A stretch of 64,000 nucleotides of DNA, from NCBI RefSeq assembly GCF_900302455.1, contig NZ_ONZG01000010.1, positions 144,402 through 208,401 of the forward strand, read 5' to 3'. The notes under the pieces were generated by a model. The model saw only the letters and a program-made list of their open reading frames with translations, was not told the DNA's origin and made no database searches. Of the stretch, positions 41,465 through 50,241 are shown piece after piece. Numbering within the stretch: the first letter of the stretch is position 1; the number at the start of each line of letters is the position of its first letter. The DNA is from Falsiruegeria mediterranea M17. GTDB lineage: Bacteria; Pseudomonadota; Alphaproteobacteria; Rhodobacterales; Rhodobacteraceae. The position numbers and the translations under genes are program-made.

Positions 41465-44146
41465 ATGCCCGTAGTTGTTGTAGAATCGCCAGCCAAGGCC
41501 AAAACGATCAACAAGTATCTTGGCTCCAACTACACCGTCTTAGCCTCGTACGGTCACGTTCGCGACCTGCCGCCCAAGGATGGATCGGTCGATACAGACA
41601 ATGAGTTTGACATGAAATGGGAGGTCGGGAACGACAGCCGCAAACATGTCAAAGCCATTGCCGATGCGCTGAAAGAAGACAACGAACTGATCCTCGCGAC
41701 CGACCCCGACCGCGAAGGCGAGGCGATCAGCTGGCACCTGCAAGAGGCGCTGACCAAGCGCCGGTCAATCAAAAAGGACACGCCGGTCAGCCGCGTGGTG
41801 TTCAACGCGATCACCAAATCTGCCGTGACCGAGGCGATGCAGAACCCGCGCCAGGTCGACATGCCCCTGGTCGAGGCCTATCTGGCCCGCCGTGCGCTGG
41901 ATTATCTGGTGGGGTTCAACCTGTCGCCCGTTCTGTGGCGCAAGCTGCCCGGTGCGAAATCTGCGGGCCGCGTGCAGTCAGTCTGTCTGCGCCTGATCGT
42001 CGAACGCGAGATGGAGATCGAGGCCTTCAAGCCGGTGGAGTACTGGTCGGTCAAGGCGCTGTTCGACACGCCGCGCGGTCAGACGTATGAGGCGCGGTTG
42101 GTCAAACTGGCGGGCAACAAACTTGACAAGATGGACCTGACCAACGCCACTCAGGCCGAATTGGCGGTGCAGGCGATCACCTCTCGCGCGCTGAGCGTGC
42201 AGTCGGTCGAGGCCAAGCCTGCCAACCGCAACCCTTCGGCGCCTTTCATGACCTCGACCTTGCAGCAAGAGGCCAGCCGCAAGTTCGGCATGGGCGCGCG
42301 TCAGACCATGAGCACGGCGCAGCGTCTCTATGAGGCGGGTTACATTACTTATATGCGGACCGACGGCATCGACATGGCGCCCGAGGCTGTGACTGCCGCA
42401 CGCGACGCGATCGCGGATCGCTATGGCGCAGAGTACGTGCCCGACAGTCCGCGCATGTACAAGAACAAGGCCAAGAACGCACAAGAGGCGCACGAATGTA
42501 TCCGGCCCACGGATATGACCAAGGACGCCTCGCAGCTGAGAATCGAAGATGATCAGCGCAAGCTCTATGATCTGATCTGGAAACGGACGATTGCCTGCCA
42601 GATGGCGGCAGCGCGGCTGGAACGCACCACGGTTGAGGTTGGCAGTGACGATGGCCAGGTTGGTCTGCGGGCTACTGGTCAAGTCGTGCTGTTTGACGGG
42701 TTCATGCGCGTCTATGAAGAGGGCCGCGATGATGTAGCGGACGAGGATGACAAGCGTCTGCCGCAAGTGATGCAGGGCGAACCGGCGGTCTTTGCCAAGA
42801 CCTCTCTGGCGGATCAGTTTGCCAAGGCCACCGGCGAGGCGCAGGTAACCGAAGGGGCCAAGATCGCGAAAGAGGCGATCCTGGCCAAGAATGAAGCGGT
42901 GCTGGCGCTGCAGCACCACACACAGCCCCCGCCGCGCTATACCGAAGCCACTCTGGTCAAACGGATGGAGGAGCTCGGCATCGGGCGTCCGTCGACCTAT
43001 GCGTCGATCGTGACCACGATTCAGGACCGCGAATATGTCCGCAAGGACAAGAACCGCCTGATTCCCGAAGAAAAGGGCCGGATCGTCACGATCTTCCTGC
43101 TGAATTTTTTCCGCAACTATGTGGGGTACGAGTTCACCGCGAACCTGGAAAGCCAGCTGGACCACGTCAGCGCGGGCGACGGCGACTATAAAGAGCTGCT
43201 CAGCAAATTCTGGCGCGATTTTTCGGCCGCGATTGGTGAGACATCCGAGCTGCGGATTTCCGAGGTGTTGGACAAGCTCGATGAGGCGCTGGCCCCGCAG
43301 CTGTATCCGCCGCGTGAAGATGGCACCGACCCGCGTGTCTGCCCCAAGTGTGGCACCGGTCAGTTGCACCTGAAAACCTCTCGCACCGGCGGCTTTGTGG
43401 GCTGTGGCAACTATCCTGAGTGCAATTATACGCGTCCCATCGCGGGCGAAGGCGCGCAGGGCGAAGAGAAACTGCTAGGCACGGATGAAGGCGACGAAAT
43501 CTGGCTCAAGGACGGACGCTTTGGCCCGTATGTGCAGCGCGGCGAGGCAACGCCCGAGAACAAGCGGCCCAAGCGCAGTTCTCTGCCGCAGGTACGTCAT
43601 GGCGGCTGGCCCAAGGAGAACACCACATTCGAACAGGCGCTGAAACTGCTCAGTCTGCCGCGCCATGTGGGCGACCACCCCGAGGGTGGCAAGATCAGCG
43701 CCAATCTGGGCCGGTTTGGCCCCTATATCATGCACAAGTTGCCGGACGCAGAAAAGCCGACCTATGTGAACGTCAAAACCTGGGAAGAGATGTTCGACAT
43801 CGGCATGAACCACGCCGTGCAGCTTTTGGCTGACAAGCGCGCCAATCCGGGCCGCGGACGTGGCACAGCGGCCAAGCCCCTGCGTGAGCTGGGCGAGCAC
43901 CCTGATGGCGGCGTCATGGCCGTTTATGAAGGGCGCTATGGTCCTTATGTGAAGTGGGAGAAGGTCAACGCGACCCTGCCCAAGGAGACCAAGCCCGAGG
44001 ATGTGACGGTCGAGATGGCGGTTGAGCTGGTCAACGAAAAGGCAGCCAAGAAGGGCTCCAAGAAAAAGGCAGCCCCTAAGAAGAAGGCGGCTGCCAAAAA
44101 GACGACGACCAAGAAAGCCGCAACAAAGAAGGCCGCTGAAAGTTGA
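41465..44146 (+). CDS. topA: DNA topoisomerase I
   Basis: 893 residues. Relaxes negative supercoils by a type IA mechanism. The Toprim domain starts MPVVVVESPAKAKTINKYLG and has the acidic DPDREGEAISWHL; the catalytic Tyr is in YITYMRTDG (about Y296). A zinc-ribbon CPKCGTGQLHLKTSRTGGFVGCGNYPEC (seen as its two CxxC-like halves at about 625-655) follows, then repeated GRFGPYV-type zinc-finger-like units and a Lys/Ala-rich tail (last ~35 residues) that should bind DNA nonspecifically. Confidence 0.97.
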   Translation: MPVVVVESPAKAKTINKYLGSNYTVLASYGHVRDLPPKDGSVDTDNEFDMKWEVGNDSRKHVKAIADALKEDNELILATDPDREGEAISWHLQEALTKRRSIKKDTPVSRVVFNAITKSAVTEAMQNPRQVDMPLVEAYLARRALDYLVGFNLSPVLWRKLPGAKSAGRVQSVCLRLIVEREMEIEAFKPVEYWSVKALFDTPRGQTYEARLVKLAGNKLDKMDLTNATQAELAVQAITSRALSVQSVEAKPANRNPSAPFMTSTLQQEASRKFGMGARQTMSTAQRLYEAGYITYMRTDGIDMAPEAVTAARDAIADRYGAEYVPDSPRMYKNKAKNAQEAHECIRPTDMTKDASQLRIEDDQRKLYDLIWKRTIACQMAAARLERTTVEVGSDDGQVGLRATGQVVLFDGFMRVYEEGRDDVADEDDKRLPQVMQGEPAVFAKTSLADQFAKATGEAQVTEGAKIAKEAILAKNEAVLALQHHTQPPPRYTEATLVKRMEELGIGRPSTYASIVTTIQDREYVRKDKNRLIPEEKGRIVTIFLLNFFRNYVGYEFTANLESQLDHVSAGDGDYKELLSKFWRDFSAAIGETSELRISEVLDKLDEALAPQLYPPREDGTDPRVCPKCGTGQLHLKTSRTGGFVGCGNYPECNYTRPIAGEGAQGEEKLLGTDEGDEIWLKDGRFGPYVQRGEATPENKRPKRSSLPQVRHGGWPKENTTFEQALKLLSLPRHVGDHPEGGKISANLGRFGPYIMHKLPDAEKPTYVNVKTWEEMFDIGMNHAVQLLADKRANPGRGRGTAAKPLRELGEHPDGGVMAVYEGRYGPYVKWEKVNATLPKETKPEDVTVEMAVELVNEKAAKKGSKKKAAPKKKAAAKKTTTKKAATKKAAES

Positions 44147-44155
44147 AGTTTACAG

Positions 44156-44184
44156 ACGGCCGGGTCACGCACCCGGCCGTTTGA
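44156..44184 (+). terminator. Terminator after topA
   Basis: Perfect 10-bp stem ACGGCCGGGT/ACCCGGCCGT with a 5-base loop and a following TTTG, 9 bases after the topA stop. Confidence 0.8.
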
Positions 44185-44185
44185 T

Positions 44186-44286
44186 TAAAGCGTTTCGGGC
44201 CTGAAGAATCGCAAAAACCTTGCCGCGCGGCGCGCTTTCAGGACATTTGCGATAAATTTCTCATACTCAAACCCGGAAACGCTTTA
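44186..44286. repeat. 101-bp nested inverted-repeat element
   Basis: Outer 11-base arms TAAAGCGTTTC and GAAACGCTTTA, inner 8-base arms ATCGCAAA (44208-44215) and TTTGCGAT (about 44246-44253), and a central GCCGCGCGGC palindrome. The whole piece could fold into one long interrupted hairpin. It occupies the topA/CoA-transferase gap and carries no ORF. The organisation resembles a miniature mobile or palindromic intergenic repeat; copy number cannot be judged from one window. Confidence 0.55.
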
Positions 44287-44378
44287 GGTAGAAATACCAG
44301 CGCCCCCTGCGCTTTGTTGACTTCACCGTGACGTGGCGGCAAAACCCCTGCATCACCAAGTCATTGGGGGAGTTTTCC

Positions 44379-45095
44379 ATGAAGAAAGTTTACGCCAACG
44401 CCGCCGAGGCGCTCGACGGGCTGCTGCACGACGGCATGTTCATCGCCGCCGGCGGCTTCGGTCTGTGCGGCATTCCCGAGCTGCTGCTCGACGCCATCAA
44501 AGAAGCTGGCACCAAGGATCTGACCTTTGCGTCCAACAACGCGGGCGTCGATGATTTCGGCATCGGCATCCTGTTGCAGACCAAACAGGTCAAGAAGATG
44601 ATCAGCTCATACGTGGGCGAGAACGCCGAGTTCATGCGCCAGTATCTGAGCGGTGAACTCGAGCTTGAGTTCAACCCGCAGGGCACCCTGGCCGAGCGTA
44701 TGCGCGCCGGTGGCGCAGGCATCCCGGGCTTCTTTACCAAGACCGGCGTGGGCACCGTGATCGCCGACGGCAAGATGGAGAAGCAATTCCCCACCGGCCC
44801 AGATGGTGCGATGGAAGACTACATCATGGAAGAGGGCCTCTTTGCCGATCTGGCCATCGTCAAGGCGTGGAAAGCGGATGAAACCGGCAACCTGGTGTTC
44901 CGCAAGACCGCGCGCAACTTCAACGCGCCTGCTGCCACCTGTGGCAAGGTCTGTGTCGTTGAGGTCGAGGAAATCGTGCCCACTGGCTCGCTGGACCCGG
45001 ATTCGATCCACCTGCCCGGCATTTATGTGCATCGCATCATCCAGGGCGATCACGAGAAACGCATCGAACAGCGCACCACGCGCCCGGCAGCATAA
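44379..45095 (+). CDS. scoA: 3-oxoacid CoA-transferase, subunit A
   Basis: 238 residues from ATG 44379, GGGGGAG upstream; an extension to 44328 is not needed. MFIAAGGFGLCGIPELLLDAI and GGAGIPGFFTKTGVGT are the family I CoA-transferase alpha-subunit signatures. With subunit B it moves CoA between succinyl-CoA and acetoacetate (or another 3-oxoacid), feeding ketone-body and polyhydroxybutyrate-derived carbon into metabolism. The sequence fits the succinyl-CoA:3-oxoacid type better than 3-oxoadipate transferase but the choice is not absolute. Subunit B follows 12 bases later. Confidence 0.92.
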   Translation: MKKVYANAAEALDGLLHDGMFIAAGGFGLCGIPELLLDAIKEAGTKDLTFASNNAGVDDFGIGILLQTKQVKKMISSYVGENAEFMRQYLSGELELEFNPQGTLAERMRAGGAGIPGFFTKTGVGTVIADGKMEKQFPTGPDGAMEDYIMEEGLFADLAIVKAWKADETGNLVFRKTARNFNAPAATCGKVCVVEVEEIVPTGSLDPDSIHLPGIYVHRIIQGDHEKRIEQRTTRPAA

Positions 45096-45107
45096 GGAGA
45101 CCGCAAC

Positions 45108-45737
45108 ATGGCATGGGACCGTAATCAAATGGCCGCCCGCGCGGCACAGGAGCTGCAGGACGGCTGGTACGTGAACCTTGGCATCGGCATTCCGACGCTG
45201 GTGTCGAACTACATCCCCGAGGGTGTCGAAGTAACCCTGCAGTCGGAAAACGGCATGCTGGGCATGGGCCCCTTCCCCATCGAGGGTGAAGAGGATGCCG
45301 ACCTGATCAACGCAGGCAAGCAAACTATCACCGAACTGCCCCAGACCGCGTATTTTGACAGTGCGCAGTCGTTTGCGATGATCCGCGGCGGCAAGATCGC
45401 CATGGCGATCCTGGGCGCGATGGAAGTGGCTGAAAACGGCGATCTGGCGAACTGGATGATTCCCGGCAAGCTGGTCAAGGGCATGGGCGGCGCGATGGAC
45501 CTGGTCGCTGGTGTTGGCCGCGTGGTTGTCGTCATGGACCACACCAACAAGCACGGCGACAGCAAGGTGCTGAAGGAATGCACCCTGCCACTGACCGGCA
45601 AATCGGTGGTCGACCGCATCATCACCAACTTGGGCGTCCTAGACGTGGTCGAGGGTGGCCTGAAAATCGTGGAAACCGCCGACGGCGTGACCGAAGACGA
45701 GTTGCGCGCGGCGACTCAGGCGACCATCGTCAACTGA
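45108..45737 (+). CDS. scoB: 3-oxoacid CoA-transferase, subunit B
   Basis: 209 residues. The catalytic Glu that forms the glutamyl-CoA thioester is in [29 protein letters not shown] near the N-terminus and [24 protein letters not shown] in the middle are beta-subunit signatures. AAGGAG precedes the ATG. Cytosolic, forming an alpha2beta2 enzyme with the previous gene. A strong terminator follows. Confidence 0.93.
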   Translation: MAWDRNQMAARAAQELQDGWYVNLGIGIPTLVSNYIPEGVEVTLQSENGMLGMGPFPIEGEEDADLINAGKQTITELPQTAYFDSAQSFAMIRGGKIAMAILGAMEVAENGDLANWMIPGKLVKGMGGAMDLVAGVGRVVVVMDHTNKHGDSKVLKECTLPLTGKSVVDRIITNLGVLDVVEGGLKIVETADGVTEDELRAATQATIVN

Positions 45738-45757
45738 TCATCCCAACATGGAATCAC

Positions 45758-45786
45758 AAAGGCCCGCCGTTTTCGGCGGGCCTTTT
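45758..45786. terminator. Bidirectional terminator
   Basis: AAAGGCCCGCCG-TTTT-CGGCGGGCCTTTT: perfect GC-rich stem with A run before and T run after. It serves scoB and the convergent transglycosylase gene (ends 45811). Confidence 0.85.
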
Positions 45787-45810
45787 CTATTTGGCGGTCC
45801 GAGATGCCCT

Positions 45811-46626
45811 TTAGTTCATACCAGTGAACACACAGCCATCCGAGATCAACTGTGGCGGCGTAGCACATAGCCCGCTGGCTACCTGAAACGCCGCCAGCAC
45901 TTTGGGCACATAATCCCGCGTTTCGGGAAAAGGCGGCACGCCTTGATGTTGCCTGACCGACCCCTCGCCAGCGTTATAACCTGCCAGAACCATGATCGGG
46001 TCGTGGCCGAACTCTCCCATCAGCCAATCCAGATACTTGACGCCGCCAGCGATGTTTTCATCCGGCTCCAGGCTATCGCTGACACCAAAGCGGGCTGCGG
46101 TGGCAGGCATCAGCTGCATCAGACCCTGGGCCCCTGCCCCGCTGACTGCGTCCGCCTTGCCAGCCGATTCCACTGCGATGACGGCCAGGACCAGCGCCGG
46201 GGACACATCCGTCCCCACGGTTGAGCGCAAAATAGGGATGCCGCGCTCCTTGGCGATGTTCTGCATGAACTGCAGCCGTGGCACCGACACGCCGCCGGTT
46301 GCCGCCAGCGTGTGCATCGCCTCTTCCAACCGGCCGGGACCGGATTTGTTCAGATCCGGAGAGATCTTGTCCCAGAACCAGGCGTATTTCCCTGGCGCGC
46401 CCGGTGTTGGTGTCTCAGGCGCATCCTCGGCCGGTTTGGCCTTGGCTGGGCGCACCTGCTGAGTCGGGTCGATCTGCACCGTGATCTTGGGGCGGCTGCC
46501 TTTTGGCGGTGCCTTGAGTCGTTTGGCCTGAAAATCAGGGAACGGCGTCGGGGATTGCGAGAATCCGACGCCAGGAATCGCCAAAAACAGCGCGGTTGCG
46601 CCCAATACAATTATTCTGAGGTTCAT
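45811..46626 (-). CDS. Secreted lytic transglycosylase (SLT domain)
   Basis: 271 residues: signal peptide (cleavage near VGFSQS), a Pro/Lys-rich linker (about 25-75), then an SLT domain (about 130-250) with the catalytic Glu in VIAVESAGKADAVSGAGAQGLMQLMPATAARFG and NIAGGVKYLDWLMGEFG, AGYNAGEG. It cleaves peptidoglycan glycan strands with anhydro-sugar formation. Its position divergent from the pilin gene suggests a role in opening the wall for the Tad pilus (inference). Confidence 0.9.
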   Translation of the reverse strand: MNLRIIVLGATALFLAIPGVGFSQSPTPFPDFQAKRLKAPPKGSRPKITVQIDPTQQVRPAKAKPAEDAPETPTPGAPGKYAWFWDKISPDLNKSGPGRLEEAMHTLAATGGVSVPRLQFMQNIAKERGIPILRSTVGTDVSPALVLAVIAVESAGKADAVSGAGAQGLMQLMPATAARFGVSDSLEPDENIAGGVKYLDWLMGEFGHDPIMVLAGYNAGEGSVRQHQGVPPFPETRDYVPKVLAAFQVASGLCATPPQLISDGCVFTGMN

Positions 46627-46995
46627 TCTGCTCGCCTCATGGATATGTTTTTTTGTTTTTTCTTCCCGATAAGGGGCTCAAAATCCAGAAAAACCCGCCG
46701 AATTGAGGCGATTTCGCCCCATTTGGCACCATTTGGCACCATTTTGCACCGCCGCATAGGTTGTGCAGAAAAAGTTTCAAATTTTTTCCAACGCAAAATC
46801 AATACCTTAGGTCAATTCTGAGCAAAAAGTTAAATTCGGGCACGAAAATTCCGGTTTTGGCCCAAATCCTGCCACGCCTCACAGGCAAACATACATTCAT
46901 ACCACGGCGGACACGGGCCAACGAGAGAGAGCAGGTTCGAAGGTCACCGAGGGTGAGACAACCAAATCTAAGTGATCCTTTAGGAGGGACATACC
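46627..46995. promoter_or_regulatory. Long regulatory gap upstream of the first Flp pilin
   Basis: 369 bases, AT-rich compared with flanking genes, without a credible gene. It contains a polyT stretch near 46645-46660, a 4 x 10-bp repeat (46711-46750), TGCAC-N13-GTGCA dyad-like sequence at about 46745-46767, and a strong ribosome site AGGAGGGA ahead of the pilin ATG. It must carry the promoters for the divergent transglycosylase and the pilin. Confidence 0.55.
46711..46750. repeat. Four 10-bp tandem repeats before the pilin gene
   Basis: Units ATTTCGCCCC, ATTTGGCACC, ATTTGGCACC and ATTTTGCACC follow one another without gap. The second and third are identical; the first and last differ by two bases or one. 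The 10-bp period equals about one helical turn, as expected for a cooperative binding site. Confidence 0.6.
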
Positions 46996-47193
46996 ATGAT
47001 CAAGTTCATCAAAAACTTCCGCAAAGACGAAAACGGTGCCGTGACTGTTGACTGGGTCGTTCTGACCGCAGCCGTTGTTGCACTGGCTGGCGTTGCTTAC
47101 CAGGGCATCAACAGCGGTACAGGCGCTCTGTCGACCGACGTCAACAACGCCCTGACCAACTCGACCGTGGCAACTGCTGTTGGCGGCGAGTAA
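46996..47193 (+). CDS. Flp family type IVb pilin 1
   Basis: 65 residues: positively charged leader MIKFIKNFRKDENG, cleavage after Gly14, then mature AVTVDWVVLTAAVVALAGVA, the hydrophobic assembly helix. The canonical Glu-Tyr at +5/+6 is replaced by Asp-Trp. AGGAGGGA precedes the ATG, and a strong terminator follows, suggesting high expression as the major Tad pilus subunit. Leader cleavage would be by the prepilin peptidase at 57218. Confidence 0.92.
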   Translation: MIKFIKNFRKDENGAVTVDWVVLTAAVVALAGVAYQGINSGTGALSTDVNNALTNSTVATAVGGE

Positions 47194-47223
47194 TATTCCG
47201 GCTTAGAGCCAAAAGTTTTCGAG

Positions 47224-47254
47224 GGGCCGCGTCTTAACGAAGACGCGGCCCTTT
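47224..47254 (+). terminator. Terminator after pilin 1
   Basis: Perfect 12-bp stem GGGCCGCGTCTT/AAGACGCGGCCC with a 4-base loop and TTTG after it, 30 bases past the pilin stop. Confidence 0.85.
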
Positions 47255-47287
47255 GTTCCTCATACAGCTGCCCAGAGAGGAATTGTC

Positions 47288-47485
47288 ATGTGGGAAAGAG
47301 TAAAGAATATCTTCAGGGATGAAGATGGTGCAGTTACCGTTGACTGGGTTGTGTTGTGCGCCGCAGTCGTTGGCTTGGCCGGGGCAACAATCGCTTCGCT
47401 TCATGGCCCCACTGGTGACGTATCGTCAGCGCTGAACAACTCGCTCAGCAACTCGACCGTAGCAGTCCCCGTCGGTGGCGAATAA
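47288..47485 (+). CDS. Flp family type IVb pilin 2
   Basis: 65 residues, a paralogue of pilin 1 with the same ends: leader MWERVKNIFRDEDG, cleavage after Gly14, mature AVTVDWVVLCAAVVGLAG, and C-terminus NSTVAVPVGGE. It has an unusual Cys in the assembly helix. AGAGAGGA precedes the ATG. Likely a minor or alternative pilin. Confidence 0.88.
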   Translation: MWERVKNIFRDEDGAVTVDWVVLCAAVVGLAGATIASLHGPTGDVSSALNNSLSNSTVAVPVGGE

Positions 47486-47548
47486 AACGTCGACGCCGAA
47501 GACCGCAATCAGGTCTTGTCAAAATTCGACAGAGCCACAAGCTCGATC

Positions 47549-47567
47549 GCAGCCAGAAGGCTGCTTT
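47549..47567 (+). terminator. Terminator after pilin 2
   Basis: GCAGCC-AGAA-GGCTGC followed by TTTC, 64 bases past the pilin 2 stop. Confidence 0.55.
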
Positions 47568-47572
47568 CGGCA

Positions 47573-47684
47573 CGTCAGCCAGGCCTGACGTCAGAATTCA
47601 TACCCAGCTACAGTTGTTACAAAAGCTAATCAACAAACATCGAATTGGCCCCTATTGTCCCTTTTTGTGACACAATTGGCCAAT
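47573..47684. promoter_or_regulatory. Palindromes in the cpaB upstream region
   Basis: ACGTCAG-CCAGGC-CTGACGT, containing perfect CTGACGTCAG (47585-47594), and ATTGGCCAAT (47675-47684) with a second AATTGGCC at 47643-47650. They lie 80-190 bases before cpaB and are candidate operator sites for the pilus operon. The whole 47486-47764 gap has no gene. Confidence 0.4.
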
Positions 47685-47764
47685 AGCTGTGAGCATGGGT
47701 GTTTGCGTCGAGGGGGGGTTTGAACCTCGAAGTCGCGAAGAAAATAGCAAGTAGAGGTACAATC

Positions 47765-48622
47765 ATGCGTGCAGTGTTTGGATTGGTGTTGATCGTCGGA
47801 GTCGCCCTTGCGGGCGGGGCCGTGATGATGGCGCAGAAATATATCACCGCTCACAAGAATGAGCTGGCAAGAGAACGCCAAGCACGACAAGCGGTTGTTC
47901 CGACCCAGGACGTCTTTGTGGCGACCCGTGCTCTGCGATATGGCGAGCGGCTTAACAAAGACGACGTTCGAGTGGTGAAATGGCCCGTAAGTGCCTTGCC
48001 AGAAGGGTCTTTTTCCGAAGTGAACGCATTGTTCCCAGAGAACACTGAAGACAATCGGTTCGTGTTGCGCGCCATGGAAAAGGATGAGGCCATCATGGCC
48101 ATCAAGGTCACCGCCCCTGGCGAAGATGCGGGCCTGACCTCGCAGCTGCAACGGGGTATGCGGGCCTTTGCGATCCGCGTTGACGTGTCCTCGGGCGTGT
48201 CCGGATTCCTGCGTCCCGGCGACCGCGTCGACGTGTATTGGACCGGCAACATCGGCGACACTGTTGAAGGGGCCCGAGGCGAAGTTACCCGCCTGATCCA
48301 GGCCGGCATCAACCTGATTGCCGTCGACCAGATTGCAGGCGGCGATCTGACCGGGGCCACCATTGCACGGACAGTCACCGTCTCGGCGCGACCCGAGCAG
48401 GTTGCAGCGTTGGCACAGGCCCAGACCACCGGGCGACTGTCGCTGTCGCTGGTGGGAGCCGAAGACGACACCATCGCATCGGCCATTGAAGTGAACCAGC
48501 GCTCGCTGCTGGGACTGGGCGAGCTCGAAGCTGCTCCGCAACAGGTTGAAGAGAAGGTTTGCACCATTCGCACCCGTCGTGGTGCCGAGGTTATGGAAAT
48601 TCCGATCCCCTGCACAAACTGA
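47765..48622 (+). CDS. cpaB: Tad pilus assembly protein CpaB/RcpC
   Basis: 285 residues from ATG 47765 (MRAVFGLVLIVGVALAGGAVM), AGAGG upstream; the longer frame from 47699 adds a non-conserved start. One N-terminal membrane helix is followed by a SAF domain (about 50-115, with VFVATRALRYGERLNKDDVR). CpaB is an inner-membrane-anchored periplasmic protein that links to the secretin. C-terminal CTIRTRRGAEVMEIPIPC has a Cys pair. A hairpin lies after its stop. Confidence 0.92.
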   Translation: MRAVFGLVLIVGVALAGGAVMMAQKYITAHKNELARERQARQAVVPTQDVFVATRALRYGERLNKDDVRVVKWPVSALPEGSFSEVNALFPENTEDNRFVLRAMEKDEAIMAIKVTAPGEDAGLTSQLQRGMRAFAIRVDVSSGVSGFLRPGDRVDVYWTGNIGDTVEGARGEVTRLIQAGINLIAVDQIAGGDLTGATIARTVTVSARPEQVAALAQAQTTGRLSLSLVGAEDDTIASAIEVNQRSLLGLGELEAAPQQVEEKVCTIRTRRGAEVMEIPIPCTN

Positions 48623-48647
48623 TGGGAAATCAGACAGTTACCAAAAA

Positions 48648-48678
48648 GGGGTTCGCGCTTTCTGCGCGGGCCTCTTTT
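48648..48678 (+). terminator. Imperfect hairpin after cpaB
   Basis: AGGGGTTCGCGC and GCGCGGGCCTCT pair with two mismatches around TTTCT, ending in TTTT. It may cause partial termination before cpaC. Confidence 0.45.
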
Positions 48679-48815
48679 GTGTTGTTGCTTGGACCACACA
48701 TAAGAAATGCCCCGGAAACCATTGATTCTTGCAAAAAAAATGGAACTGGCGCACAGTAGCGCAAAGAGCGGGCAACAAGACCCGAGTTTGAGGCGTGATC
48801 GGAGAGGCAGGTCAC

Positions 48816-50225
48816 ATGAAGATTGATGGATGGATCAAAGCAGCCCTGCTGGGGCTGTCGCTGGCGTGTACCCCGATCATCGGATCCATGGCGCAGGCGG
48901 AAAATCTGCGTGTTGTGAAGAAGGGCACGGCGGCAACGCTGGATGTGCCCATGAACCGCGCAGTTGTTGTCGAAAGCGACGAACCCTTTGCGGAACTCAG
49001 TATCGCCAATCCCGGAATTGCCGATATTTCATCCCTGTCGGATCGCACGATTTACGTCTTGGGCAAATCGCCCGGTCTGACCACCCTGACCCTGTTGGAT
49101 GCCACCGGCCGCCTGATCACGAATGTGAATGTGCGCGTGGCGGCAGATGTGACCGAGTTCAAGGAACGTCTGGGACAGATCCTGCCAGGTGAAAGAATTG
49201 AAGTGCGCACCGCCAACGACGGAATCGTCCTGTCGGGTACGGTGTCCAGCGCCCAACGCCTCCAGCGGGCCCTCGATCTAGCCGAACGCTATGCGCCCGA
49301 GCGGGTGTCGAACCTGATGAGCGTCGGTGGCGTGCAGCAGGTCATGCTCAAGGTCCGCTTTGCCGAGATGCAGCGGTCGGTTTCGAAATCGCTCAGTGCC
49401 TCGCTGGGCTTCAGCGGCGGTGACGCGACCGGTGGTATCAACACCCTGAACAACCAGCCGAACCTGACCGGCGCCCTGAACGGGAACATTCCGGCGACAA
49501 ATCAGAACACTGGTGCCATCCTCTTTGGTTTCAGCGCAGGCGCGACGCAGATCCGCCTGCTGATCGAAGCTTTGGAGCGCAAAGGCGTTGTACGCACGCT
49601 GGCGGAACCGAACCTGTCGGCCCTGTCGGGCCAAGAGGCAAAGTTCCTGGCAGGCGGCGAGTATCCGATCCCGGTGGCACAGCGCGACGGGCTGTTTTCA
49701 GTTGAATACAAACCCTTCGGCATCGAGTTGAGCTTTATCCCGCGCGTAGTCGACGGTGATCTGATCAACCTGGAACTGCTGGCGGCTGTCTCATCGCTTG
49801 ACCCCAACAACAGCGTTGTTGTGAACGGATTCAACATCGCCGCGTTTGCACGGCGCGAAACTTCGACCACGGTGGAACTGCGCGACGGTGAAAGCTTTGC
49901 CATTGCCGGCCTGATCGAAGACGAATTCCTGGACAACAACTCGCAATTGCCCTGGATCGGGGATGTACCGGTTCTGGGAGCATTGTTCCGCAGCGCCAAC
50001 TATCAGCGCAGCCAGACCGAGCTGGTGATCATCGTGACCGCGCATTTGGTCACCCCCACTCGTGGCGAGGCGCTCGCCCTGCCGACAGACCGGGTAAAAC
50101 CGCCAAGCGAGAATGGCTTGTTCCTTTATGGCCAGGTTGCACGCACCGAACGTGCCGGTGGCGGGGCGGCCTCGGAAGTGGCCAAGCAAGATTTCAGCGG
50201 CTCGTACGGCTACGTGCTGGACTAA
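48816..50225 (+). CDS. cpaC: Tad pilus outer-membrane secretin CpaC/RcpA
   Basis: 469 residues from ATG 48816, AGGCAGG upstream. Signal peptide ending near SMAQA. The N-terminal periplasmic domain (about 30-105) holds the pilus-secretin N domain (PNRAVVVESDEPFAELSIANPGIADI) and a BON-like segment (about 110-180). The secretin core follows (TLAEPNLSALSGQEAKFLAGGEYPIPV, VPVLGALFRS). It forms the outer-membrane channel of the Tad pilus. Lies 193 bases after cpaB. Confidence 0.94.
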   Translation: MKIDGWIKAALLGLSLACTPIIGSMAQAENLRVVKKGTAATLDVPMNRAVVVESDEPFAELSIANPGIADISSLSDRTIYVLGKSPGLTTLTLLDATGRLITNVNVRVAADVTEFKERLGQILPGERIEVRTANDGIVLSGTVSSAQRLQRALDLAERYAPERVSNLMSVGGVQQVMLKVRFAEMQRSVSKSLSASLGFSGGDATGGINTLNNQPNLTGALNGNIPATNQNTGAILFGFSAGATQIRLLIEALERKGVVRTLAEPNLSALSGQEAKFLAGGEYPIPVAQRDGLFSVEYKPFGIELSFIPRVVDGDLINLELLAAVSSLDPNNSVVVNGFNIAAFARRETSTTVELRDGESFAIAGLIEDEFLDNNSQLPWIGDVPVLGALFRSANYQRSQTELVIIVTAHLVTPTRGEALALPTDRVKPPSENGLFLYGQVARTERAGGGAASEVAKQDFSGSYGYVLD

Positions 50226-50241
50226 ACAAGGGATGGGTCCG

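Noticed and set aside
41978..43369. 463-codon minus-strand ORF
   Set aside because: Antisense to the topoisomerase I core; no domain recognised.
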